A DNA stretch of 64,000 nucleotides from contig CAVUSZ010000017.1 in NCBI GenBank assembly GCA_963744255.1, forward strand, positions 1 to 64,000, in the 5' to 3' direction. The first letter of the stretch is position 1. The number at the start of each line of letters is the position of its first letter. The stretch is from DATEDA01 sp963744255 (GTDB lineage: Bacteria; Pseudomonadota; Gammaproteobacteria; Burkholderiales; SG8-39). The translations under genes and the position numbers were made by a program. Under the pieces are notes generated by a model. The model made no database searches. It had not been told where the DNA came from and saw only the letters and a list, made by a program, of their open reading frames with translations. Of the stretch, positions 17,196 to 25,277 are shown piece by piece.

Positions 17196-18176
17196 ATGCG
17201 TTCCTTTCATCGTAAGGCAGCAGCAATCCTGACTATCGCAGCGCTCGGTTTCGGCGCGATGGCATTCGCGCAGACCTATCCCGCCAAACCCGTCAGGCTC
17301 ATCGTTCCGTATCCACCCGGCGGCGGAACCGACCTCTTTGCCCGCACGGTGGGCGCCAAGCTCTCCGAGCAGCTCGGTCAACAGATCATCGTCGAAAATC
17401 GCCCTGGCGCTGCGACGATCATTGCGGCCGAGGCGACCGCCAAGGCGGCGCCCGACGGATACACCTTGCTGATCGCCGATAGTCCAACGGTGGCGATCAA
17501 CCCCAGCCTCTATAGCAAGCTGCCCTACGACCCGCAGAAGAGCTTCGCGCCAGTGAGCTTGACCGCGCGCTACGCGATGGTACTCGTCGTGAACCCGTCC
17601 GCGATCAAGGTGAACTCGGTACGAGAGCTCATCGAGCAAGCGAAGAAGTCACCAGACAAGATCGACTACGCGTCGGTTGGACCTGGTACGACGCACCACC
17701 TCGCGATGGAACTGTTCAAGCAGCAAGCCGGTGTCGCGCTGAACCATGTGCCCTACAAGGGTTCGGCGCCCGCAGTCCAGGATCTTCTCGGCGGCCAGAT
17801 ACCGGTCATGTTCCTCGATCTCGCAAGCGCCGCACCTCATATCAAAGCCGGCAAGCTCAAGGTACTCGGTGTGGCAAGCCAAAAACGCCTCGCGGCGATG
17901 CCGGATGTGCCCACGGTCGCCGAATCTGGCCTGCCGATTTTCGAGGCATGGGCTTGGCAAGGACTCGTGGCTCCAGCAGGCACCCCTAAGGAGGTGATTG
18001 CCAAGCTCAACGCAGAGTACGCCAAGGCCGTCAGTGACAATTCGGTGAGGCAGAAGCTTCTTGACGCAGGCATCGAGCCGGTGACGAGCACGCCCGACGA
18101 ACTGTCGGCCTATATCAAGAGTGAGACCGCGAAATGGGCAAAGGTCATCAAAGACGCAGGCATCAAGGTTGAGTGA
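17196..18176 (+). CDS. Tripartite tricarboxylate transporter (Bug-family) substrate-binding protein
   Basis: The 326-residue protein starts with a Sec signal peptide (MRSFHRKAA, hydrophobic stretch, cleavage near AFA-QTYP). It then shows the Bug motifs 'YPAKPVRLIVPYPPGGGTDLFAR', split over the first beta strand and loop, and 'DGYTLLIAD'. It is a periplasmic receptor for small carboxylates. No TctA/TctB membrane genes are nearby, so it is an orphan receptor, which is common in betaproteobacteria. AAGGAG lies 7 nt before ATG 17196. Its position after the paa genes makes an aromatic acid ligand possible, but this is inference. Confidence 0.9.
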   Translation: MRSFHRKAAAILTIAALGFGAMAFAQTYPAKPVRLIVPYPPGGGTDLFARTVGAKLSEQLGQQIIVENRPGAATIIAAEATAKAAPDGYTLLIADSPTVAINPSLYSKLPYDPQKSFAPVSLTARYAMVLVVNPSAIKVNSVRELIEQAKKSPDKIDYASVGPGTTHHLAMELFKQQAGVALNHVPYKGSAPAVQDLLGGQIPVMFLDLASAAPHIKAGKLKVLGVASQKRLAAMPDVPTVAESGLPIFEAWAWQGLVAPAGTPKEVIAKLNAEYAKAVSDNSVRQKLLDAGIEPVTSTPDELSAYIKSETAKWAKVIKDAGIKVE

Positions 18177-18382
18177 GCGCTGGTTGGCGTTCGCGGGGAG
18201 CCCCGGACATCAGGGCTCCTCCTCGGGAAAAACGGGAACACTGCATTCGCGAACCGCCGCACGCTCTATCTCCGCGCCGCCAGGATCCATTGTCGTGGGC
18301 CCCTGGCCGGGCGTTTCCCGTACTGGGCAAAGTTGAAGCGCGCACATCTCTGTTCGCAGAGACTGCTTACGAGGAGCTTACC

Positions 18383-18862
18383 GTGGCGACGAAGCAACGC
18401 GAAGTGACGCTGCGTTTCCTTGCGCAGCCTGCCGACGTGAACTTCGGCGGGAAGGTGCATGGGGGAACGGTGATGAGGTGGATCGACCAGGCGGGCTACG
18501 CGTGCGCGGTTGGCTGGAGCGCCCGCTACTGCGTGACGGTCTATGTGAGCGGCATTCGCTTCTACAAGCCCGTGCTCGTGGGTAGCCTGGTAGAAGTCCA
18601 GGCCAAGTTGATCTATACGGGGACGACCAGCATGCACGTTGCAGTCGATGTGCGCGCTGGCGACCTCAAGGACCAGGCGTTCGCCCGGACCACGCATTGC
18701 GTGATTGTCTTCGTCTCGGTGAACGATCACGGCAATCCGACGCCTGTGGCGCCCTGGGCGCCGGTGACGACGGCCGAGATCGCTGAGCATGAGTACGCGT
18801 TGAGGCTCATGGAGCTGCGTAAGGGCGTCGACGGCGCAATGTACCCGCAGAGCGCCGATTGA
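18383..18862 (+). CDS. Acyl-CoA thioesterase, YciA/Acot-type hotdog protein
   Basis: This 159-residue single-hotdog protein has 'FLAQPADVNFGGKVHGGTVM', in which the Asn and the GG-H-GG helix start are typical, and 'WIDQAGYACA' with the catalytic Asp. It hydrolyses acyl-CoA to free CoA and acid. GTG 18383 is chosen because GAGGAG sits upstream and because the family motif starts within 20 residues; the frame is open back to 18173. In the paa context it may release CoA from dead-end intermediates, as PaaI does, but it belongs to a different hotdog family. Confidence 0.85.
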   Translation: MATKQREVTLRFLAQPADVNFGGKVHGGTVMRWIDQAGYACAVGWSARYCVTVYVSGIRFYKPVLVGSLVEVQAKLIYTGTTSMHVAVDVRAGDLKDQAFARTTHCVIVFVSVNDHGNPTPVAPWAPVTTAEIAEHEYALRLMELRKGVDGAMYPQSAD

Positions 18863-18991
18863 GAGTGATTTTCGAAGCTTGCGAATCCATGTGATCGCGG
18901 TTCAGGCGCTGACGGGAGCGATCTTGACCGTCAAGACGCCGGGATTTCGCGGAGTGCTCGTGATAGTGACCTGTGCTCCGCAAAAAGTCGG

Positions 18992-20071
18992 CTACGCGCA
19001 TGGCTCGACCAAGAAGTAATCGTGATGGAGTCCACCTAACACGGACCTGGCGCGCACCACAAGGCGCTCGCCGAGACGATGTCCGGAGTCCTGCTTGGAG
19101 TTCAGCGCCGGCGGATCAGGAAAACCCGGCCCTAACACCATGTGCGGGCGCGAGCTGTTGTAGTGCGTTCTCCAATCTCTTAGGATGGCGCGCAGATGCC
19201 CTCCGGACGTCGGAATCAGGCAGTCCAGACACTCTCGCCTGATCGTGCCGATTGCGCGTTCGCAGATCGCGTTGGCCTTCGGGCTGCGCAACGGCGACTT
19301 TAGGACTCTGAGGCCGAGCCGTTTGATTGACTCATCGAGGCTCTTCGCGAAGATGTTGTCACGGTCGTGGATTAGGTAGCGATAGTGATTCTCGTATCGG
19401 AGGGCTTCGCGAAGCTGCTGCAATGTCCAGGCAGCTGTGGGATGCGCCGTGACATTCAGATGCAGCAGCCCGACGAGCGCCGTGCTCAATCACCACGAAA
19501 ACGTAGAGCAGGCGAAACGTCGCAGTGACGGAGACGAAGAAGTCGCAGGCGCGATCACGCGAGCATGATTGCGTAGAAACGTCGACCAGCGCTGATCGCC
19601 ACGAGGTAGCCCGGGCGGGAGCTTAGGCATGTATTTACGCACTGTTCGCGGCGAGACCTTGAGCCAGAGCTGAGCAGCAGTTCGTTGGCGATGCGTTCCT
19701 CTCCCCAGAGTGCATTCTCGGCGGCGATGCGTGGGATTAACTGGCGTAGTTCGACCGGGATAGCCGGTCGTCCAGGGCGCGACTTCCAGCGCCACAGCAA
19801 CCGAAAGCCAGCTCGATGCCAACGGATGAGCGTTTCGGGGCGCACCACGACTAACGAAGTACGCCAGTGAAGAGCATGGATAACAGGGAAGACTCACCCG
19901 GGTCGCCCGATCCGGGCGGCGCGGTTTCACCCCGCGCTCTACGTACATCGCGAGTTGCCGGCGCAGGAACAGGTTCTCGGCCGCGACGATCCGCGTGGGC
20001 CGCAGTGCCACGATGGGGAGCCGCAGCACGTCCACCAGCAGTTGACGAGCAACGGCGAGCAGCGCAATCAC
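18992..20071 (-). pseudogene. Decayed IS transposase (DDE integrase-core type)
   Basis: Pieces of one transposase appear in order on the minus strand but in different frames. These are an N-terminal part with 'AAENLFLRRQLAMYVERGVKP', an HTH part with 'RWHRAGFRLLWRWKSRPGRP', 'LKVSPRTVRKYMPKLPPGLP', and the rve integrase core with 'HDRDNIFAKSLDESIKRLG', 'SPKANAICERAIGTIRREC' and 'HYNSSRPH'. At least three frame changes are needed to join them, so the element is inactive. It resembles the single-ORF IS481-like or long IS3-like group. It marks the left edge of the accessory region. Confidence 0.8.
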
Positions 20072-20155
20072 GCGCCGATCACGCCATAGCTCATTCCGGA
20101 GGCATTAAGACGGCCAGAGCAGCGCGATCGAGTATTTGCGGAGCACAACGGACCG

Positions 20156-20284
20156 ATGCAACTTCGCCTCAAGTTCGGCAAGGAGGCTTGCTGCGTCATC
20201 GAGCCCCGGAAGGCTGAAGAGGCGGCCGAGGTCGCAACGAAGCTCCGCGAGCTCGCCGACCAGGTGGACCAGAAGGCGTCGTAG
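20156..20284 (+). CDS. Small unrecognised ORF (42 aa)
   Basis: ATG 20156 opens a 42-residue peptide rich in Glu, Ala and Lys ('RKAEEAAEVATKLRELADQV'), probably helical. The same frame is open upstream for at least 18 codons without a stop. I do not recognise the family. It lies between the dead transposase and the tetR gene. It could be a fragment of a larger gene. Confidence 0.3.
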   Translation: MQLRLKFGKEACCVIEPRKAEEAAEVATKLRELADQVDQKAS

Positions 20285-20313
20285 CGGGCGAGCTGGGGCG
20301 CCGTCGCGCGCGA

Positions 20314-20901
20314 TCACGCGCGCTTCGCGCAGGCCGCGTCGATGAGGAGCATGGCGGCCGCCTTCGCCGCTGCTGCGGCGCCGGGGTCGCGGTCCATCTG
20401 CGCCGAGGCCGCAGCCCCGTCGTAGAGCAGCAGCAGCTGGTTGGCGAGCGCGTCGGGATTCGCCGCACCGGCTTCCTTCGCGAGGCCTGAGAGGAGCTCC
20501 CGCGTCCAGCGTCGCGCGTCCCGGCAGACTTGGCGGCCACTCGCGTCGGCCGGCATCTCGGCGCTCGCGCGCATGAAAGCGCAGCCGCGGTAATTGGGCT
20601 TCGCGAGGGCTTCGGCCATCGCGTCGAATACGGAAAGCAGCTTGTCGCGCGGCGCCTCGTGCAACGCGAGCTTCGACTCGATGGCGGCGCGGCGGGCCTC
20701 GTAGCGCGCGAAGAGATAGGCGCGCACCAGGTCGTCCTTGCCTTTGAAATTGCTGTACAGCGACGCCTTAGCCACCCCGGCGCGCTCGATGACCTTGTCG
20801 ATGCCGACGCTTTGCACCCCTTCCTCGTAGAACAGCTCCTCGGCCGCAGCGAGCAGGCGCTCGCGCGCCGGCTGGCGGACGGAGGAAGTCTTTTCATTCA
20901 T
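20314..20901 (-). CDS. TetR-family transcriptional repressor
   Basis: This roughly 195-residue regulator has an N-terminal TetR HTH ('ARERLLAAAEELFYEEGVQS', 'IDKVIERAGVAKASLYSNFK'). Its C-terminal ligand domain resembles the group with 'GCAFMRASAEMP'. The start may be ATG 20901 (MNEKTSS) or ATG 20913 (MDKPMNEK). It is divergent from an MFS efflux gene. Two inverted-repeat operators lie in the shared promoter region, so it most likely represses the pump and itself. Confidence 0.88.
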   Translation of the reverse strand: MNEKTSSVRQPARERLLAAAEELFYEEGVQSVGIDKVIERAGVAKASLYSNFKGKDDLVRAYLFARYEARRAAIESKLALHEAPRDKLLSVFDAMAEALAKPNYRGCAFMRASAEMPADASGRQVCRDARRWTRELLSGLAKEAGAANPDALANQLLLLYDGAAASAQMDRDPGAAAAAKAAAMLLIDAACAKRA

Positions 20902-20941
20902 TGGCTTATCCATATCTGCACGGGTGCATTGAAAACATGGC

Positions 20942-20989
20942 TTGACTTTACCAGACAGGTCTGTATAGTGCAATAGCCAGACCGTTCTG
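20942..20989 (+). promoter_or_regulatory. MFS promoter with two TetR-type operators
   Basis: TTGACT (20942-20947) and TATAGT (20964-20969) form a sigma-70 promoter with a 16-bp spacer reading towards the MFS gene. The spacer contains the palindrome CAGAC-AG-GTCTG (20952-20963). A second, one-mismatch copy, CAGAC-CG-TTCTG, is at 20978-20989, just after the expected transcription start. Two such sites flanking the -10 are the usual layout for TetR autorepression and pump repression. Confidence 0.65.
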
Positions 20990-21015
20990 TCTTGTTAGCC
21001 CACGGGGAGATTGCC

Positions 21016-22237
21016 ATGAACAACTGCACTGCGTTGACGGCCAGCCACGCCGCCCCCGCCCGCACGCTCTCGCCGCGGGCCTCGTTTTTCCTGCTGGCCT
21101 CGATCACCGTGTCCTTCCTGGCCGGTTCGCTCGCGCCCACGCCCCTCTACCCGGTCTACCAGGCCGAATGGGGCTTCTCCGCGCTGACCACCACCGAGAT
21201 CTTCGGCATCTACGCGCTCGCGTTGCTCGGCAGCCTGCTCGTCGCCGGCAGGCTCTCCGACCACGTCGGCCGTCGCCCCGTGCTCATCGTCGCCACGCTC
21301 GTGCAGGCGGTCGCAATGCTCATGTTCGCCACTGCGAACGGCGTCGCGGCGCTCATGCTCGCCCGCGTGGTGCAGGGCCTTGCCACCGGCGCCGCGCTCG
21401 GTGCCGTGGGCGCCGGCATGCTCGACCTCGACAAGGCGCGCGGCCCGGTCGCGAACGCTGTCACGCCGCCCCTGGGCACAGGCGCAGGTGGACTGCTCGC
21501 AGGCGTTCTCGTGCACTACCTGCCCGCACCGACGCTGCTCGTCTACTTCGTGCTCGCGACGGTATTCGTGCTGCAGGCCCTGGGCGTCATCTTCATGGCC
21601 GAGACCGTGACCCGGCGCGCCGGCGCGGTCGCGTCGCTCAAGCCCCAGTTCGGGCTACCGGCCGCGGCGCGCGCTCTCGATGCTCATCGCCGCGCCGGTG
21701 CTGGTCGCCGCCTGGTCGCTCGCCGGCTTCTACGCCTCGCTCATCCCTGCGCTCATGCGCTCGGTGTTCGGCTTCGACCCCTCGCTCGCGAGCGGCATCG
21801 CCGCTTTCGCCTTCGCGGGCAGCGGCGCCGCCACGGTGCTCGCGCTCGGCTCGCGCGCCCCGCGCACGGTGATGGCCTATGGCGCCATCGCCCTCATCGC
21901 CGGCACGGCCGCGGCCATGGGCGCGCTTGGCGCGCAGTCGGCCACCGGCTTCTTCCTCGCCACGGCGCTCGCGGGCTCGGGCTTCGGCGCGGGCTTCCAA
22001 GGCGCGGTGCGCACTGTGCTGCCGACCGCCAAGGCGCATGAGCGCGCGGGCGTGCTCTCGGTGGTGTTCGTGGTGTCCTATCTCGCGATGGGTGTCCCCA
22101 CCATCATCGCCGGCTTCTTCGTCTCCCGCGGCGCACAGCTACTCGCGACGGCGCAGGAGTTCGGCGCGGTGGTGGCGATACTCTCGGCGCTCGCGCTGGC
22201 GGGCACGCTCTCCGGCCGCCGCGCGACCTTCAAGTAA
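21016..22237 (+). pseudogene. MFS drug-efflux transporter, frameshifted
   Basis: A 12-TM major facilitator is split over two frames. The first frame, from ATG 21016 (GGGGAG ribosome site), has 'SLAPTPLYPVYQAEWGFS', 'GRLSDHVGRRPVLI' and 'LARVVQGLATGAALGAVGAG' (motif A and antiporter motif C region). The second frame runs from about 21675 to 22237 ('APVLVAAWSLAGFYASLIP' to the C-terminus). The change is in the GC-rich stretch at about 21655-21685. Joined length is about 406 residues, normal for the family. The intact promoter and divergent repressor suggest the frameshift could be a sequence error. Confidence 0.8.
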
Positions 22238-22292
22238 GTGACCCCGCCAGGGTTAGGAACGTTGCGTCGCACTTCCCGCGAAAGGAGCTGAA

Positions 22293-22388
22293 ATGAAGGC
22301 CATCAAGCCGCACAGCGAGAGGGTCGCCGCTGCTCTCGTGGAGCTCTATCCGCGCGACCGTTCCAAAACTCATCTTGAAGGCGAATGA
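22293..22388 (+). CDS. Possible 31-aa upstream ORF before the SDR gene
   Basis: ATG 22293 follows AAAGGAG at a good distance and encodes a 31-residue peptide (begins MKAIKPHSERVAAALVELYP) that ends at 22388, one base before the next ATG. It may be a leader peptide coupling translation of the SDR gene, or the relic of a deleted gene. No family is recognised. Confidence 0.3.
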   Translation: MKAIKPHSERVAAALVELYPRDRSKTHLEGE

Positions 22389-22389
22389 C

Positions 22390-23292
22390 ATGACGATGTT
22401 TCGCGCCGACCTGCTCAAGGGCAAACGCATTCTTGTGACCGGTGGCGGCACGGGCCTGGGCCGTGAGATGGCCGACGAATACGCCAAGCTCGGCGCTGAG
22501 GTTTACATCTGCGGCCGCCGCGGCCCGGTGGTCGAAGAAACAGCGCGCGAGCTTGCCAAGGCCCACAGCACGCGCGTCACCGGGATCGAATGCGACATCC
22601 GCGCGCCCGATTCGGTCGAAGACATGATGACCCGCGTCTTCAACGAAGGGCCCCTGACAGGCCTCGTCAACAACGCCGCCGGCAACTTCATCAGCCGCAC
22701 CAAGGACCTCTCGCCGAACGGGTTTAACACCATCGCCAACATTGTCTTCCACGGCACGTTCTACGTCACGCTCGCCGCCGGCAAGCGCTGGATCGAGGCG
22801 AAGCAGAAAGGGAACGTAATCTCGATTCTGACCACTTTTGTGTGGAACGGCGGCCCCTTCACGGTACCGTCCGCGATGTCGAAGGCCGGCATCCACATCA
22901 TGACGAAGTCACTCGCCGTCGAGTGGGCGCAGCACGGCATCCGCCTCAACGCCATTGCACCTGGTCCCTTCCCGACGAAAGGCGCACAGGAACGCTTGAA
23001 CCCCGGCTCGATCCGCTCCGGCACGGTGGGCGCCACGCAAGATGCGTCGGCGACCAACAACCCGATGGGCCGCGTGGGCCAGATGCAGGAGCTGAGGAAT
23101 CTCGCGAGCTTCCTGATGGCCGACGGCTGCGACTACCTCACAGGCGAGACCATCGCCATCGATGGCGGCAACTTCCTCGCCGGCAGCGGCAACTTCTCGC
23201 AGCTCTCGCGCCTTGGCGATCAGGACTGGGAGAACATCCGCAACATGATCAAAAGCGCGAACGAGAAGGACAAGGCAAAGCGCACGGTGTAG
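22390..23292 (+). CDS. SDR oxidoreductase, 2,4-dienoyl-CoA reductase-like
   Basis: This 300-residue SDR has 'TGGGTGLGREMADEYAKLGA' and 'NNAAGNF'. Where classical SDRs have YxxxK it has 'VPSAMSKAGIHIMTKSLAVEW'. The missing Tyr with a conserved SAxxK, plus 'NAIAPGPFPTKGA', matches the DECR1-type 2,4-dienoyl-CoA reductases, which reduce unsaturated acyl-CoA with NADPH. The start is ATG 22390 or 22396. It follows the MFS gene on the same strand; a functional link is not evident. Confidence 0.8.
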   Translation: MTMFRADLLKGKRILVTGGGTGLGREMADEYAKLGAEVYICGRRGPVVEETARELAKAHSTRVTGIECDIRAPDSVEDMMTRVFNEGPLTGLVNNAAGNFISRTKDLSPNGFNTIANIVFHGTFYVTLAAGKRWIEAKQKGNVISILTTFVWNGGPFTVPSAMSKAGIHIMTKSLAVEWAQHGIRLNAIAPGPFPTKGAQERLNPGSIRSGTVGATQDASATNNPMGRVGQMQELRNLASFLMADGCDYLTGETIAIDGGNFLAGSGNFSQLSRLGDQDWENIRNMIKSANEKDKAKRTV

Positions 23293-23477
23293 TTACAAAC
23301 GTAGCCATCCCGGGCGCAGCGCAGCACCCCGGGTCTGGCGCTGGCTAGCGGCCATGAACTGCCCTTCCCGGGCGTGGTGAAAACTCCCTGTGAGCAGACA
23401 CCCTTTGCCGGCCGGAGTCACGGCTCCTGCCGCCGGCAGCCATCAGCGCGCGCATGACCGGCGGCTCGCTCAACAAG

Positions 23478-24182
23478 CTACTTCGCCGCTGGTTTCACGC
23501 TTTTCGCGGCTTGTTCGATAAGGGCAGCCACGGCTTCGGGCTTAGATACGTAAATCGAGTGGCTGCCCTTGGCTTCGACAACTGTCGAGCCCGCGCGTTT
23601 CGACATGAAGCGCTGGGCGGGAGGAGGAATCATCTTGTCGTCGGTCGCGATCAGATACCAACTCGGCTTCGTCTTCCATGCCGGTTCGCTGACCGCACCG
23701 TTGAGCGCCTCTAAGCCCCAGGGAACTTGTGAATCGGCCATGAACTCCGCTTTTTCCTTAGCCACGTCGGCAGCGAAGGCGAAAGGAAACTTTGCTCTGT
23801 CCAGGAACAGAAAGCCATCCTGCGGTGGCAATATTGGCGGTACCGGCGCGCCGGGCGGTGGGTCTTTAATGAGCGCGGCCACGGACTCCCCTTTGTCCGG
23901 CGCAAACGCGGCGATGTAAACAAGGGCCGCCACCTTCGGATCGGTGCCGGCTTCAGTGATTACCACTCCACCATACGAGTGGCCGACGAGAATGACGGGC
24001 AGGGGTTGCGCCGCGAGTACGCGCTTCGTAACCAGCACGTCGTCGGCTAGCGATACCGTCGGATTTTGGGCGATGCTCACGTCGTAGCCGTCCTTCTTCA
24101 GGATCTTGTAGACATCCTCCCAACCTGAGCCGTCCACAAAGCCACCGTGGACGAGTACGACTGACACTGATGCCTTAGCCAT
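23478..24182 (-). CDS. Alpha/beta hydrolase (EstC/salicylate-esterase-like)
   Basis: This 234-residue alpha/beta hydrolase has the oxyanion region 'VVLVHGGFVDGSGWEDV', the nucleophile elbow 'VGHSYGGVVITEAG' and a C-terminal His in 'AKGSHSIYVSKP'. The short lid and 'GTDPKVAALVYIAAFAPDKGES' place it in the small esterase/hydroxynitrile-lyase-like group often found next to stress or xenobiotic genes. The natural ester substrate is unknown. AGGAG precedes ATG 24182. Confidence 0.85.
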   Translation of the reverse strand: MAKASVSVVLVHGGFVDGSGWEDVYKILKKDGYDVSIAQNPTVSLADDVLVTKRVLAAQPLPVILVGHSYGGVVITEAGTDPKVAALVYIAAFAPDKGESVAALIKDPPPGAPVPPILPPQDGFLFLDRAKFPFAFAADVAKEKAEFMADSQVPWGLEALNGAVSEPAWKTKPSWYLIATDDKMIPPPAQRFMSKRAGSTVVEAKGSHSIYVSKPEAVAALIEQAAKSVKPAAK

Positions 24183-24278
24183 GATGATCTCCTTTATCCA
24201 CGACCGCTTGCGTTGAGCGGATTCGAAATGCGATTTAGTTGTCCGCCTGCAGTGGGGCAGTTCGAGCCCGCATCTGGG

Positions 24279-24694
24279 GGCAGCTTCGATCTGGCGGTGA
24301 CGCGCGCTTCTCCGGACGGCGTGCGCCGCTCTTTGAGGGTACGGCGCCCGGCGTTGCGCCCGTCGTCATGCAGGAAGCGTACTCGCATGAGGTGAGCAGT
24401 GCAGGCTTCTGGCCAGGCAGCGCTGGCGTGGACGCCTCGTTCTATTCGTACGCGTATCCCGAGCCCCCAGGATTCAAAGGCGCACCGGTTTCGCCGGCAG
24501 GCGCCAGCTATAGCGAAACGTTGCGCGAATTCATACTGCCTTACGACGCCGTGCGCACGGCGCTCGACCCCGACGCGGCGCTGCTGGCATTCCTTCAGAG
24601 CACCTATGAGGCAGCGGCCAACGCCGCGCATTGGGATCGGGCGGTTCTTGAGTGCGCGCCCGGCCGCGCCGGCGTTTGTAGGCGCGTGCCCTAA
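24279..24694 (+). pseudogene. Remnant of a DUF5996 gene
   Basis: The C-terminal part of a DUF5996 protein is visible ('QEAYSHEVSSAGFWPG', 'FYSYAYPEPPGF', 'LPYDAVRTALDPDAALLAFL', 'STYEAAANAAHWDRA'). A further piece of the same family, 'SFDLAVTR', lies just upstream in another frame (from about 24279). The N-terminal two thirds are missing. The gene is broken by deletion and a frameshift. The family's biochemical role is not known. Confidence 0.6.
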
Positions 24695-24779
24695 GACTGG
24701 TGTTCGGATAGCTAGCCGGCAGGCCGCGCCGACGTAAGCCAGCGACGAGCCGAGTACACCCGTCCGGTTGAGCGCAGGG

Positions 24780-25277
24780 TTAGCCAATGCATTCCCTAAC
24801 GCTGGATGGAAGTACCGTGAAGTCACTCGTATGCGCAAGCGACTTCATCGCGTTGTGCAAAGCCTCTGGGGGTGAAACGAGCTTCCGAGCTGACAGATCC
24901 AGCCACCCGCCTGAGCTCGTGACTCTGGCACAGAGCGTCCCATCTAGACGAAATATTTCATTTCTTATGAGGAAACGGCTGCCGTCTTCAGAATGGCCTG
25001 CAGTTGCGAATGTCACCGTAATTTCCTGCAACAGGCTGACCTCTTTTCTGTACTCCACTTCATCCTTCATGACAACTGGGCCAAGCCTAAGACGCGAGAA
25101 CTCGCTTGCCGGAAACCCATTCTCGGCGAAGTACATCATGCGAACGTCGGCGGATTTGTCGAGGAACGCTGTGTTTCTCATGTGAGAGTTAAAGTCCATG
25201 TCGGCCCAACTAGCGAGAAGTGTTTTCGAGTACAAGGGTGTTCCTCCTCTATACCGAGCGTGGTACTCGTGATCCAT
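24780..25277 (-). CDS. 4HBT-type acyl-CoA thioesterase
   Basis: This 165-residue hotdog protein resembles FadM/YbgC-type thioesterases. It has the catalytic-Asp segment 'ASWADMDFNSHMRNTAFLDK' and 'FSRLRLGPVVMKDEVEYRKEV'. ATG 25277 shares its A with the last base of the upstream gene's stop codon (TGATG), so it is coupled to the molybdenum hydroxylase large-subunit gene. The coupling suggests its acyl substrate relates to the oxidised product, but this is inference. Confidence 0.8.
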   Translation of the reverse strand: MDHEYHARYRGGTPLYSKTLLASWADMDFNSHMRNTAFLDKSADVRMMYFAENGFPASEFSRLRLGPVVMKDEVEYRKEVSLLQEITVTFATAGHSEDGSRFLIRNEIFRLDGTLCARVTSSGGWLDLSARKLVSPPEALHNAMKSLAHTSDFTVLPSSVRECIG

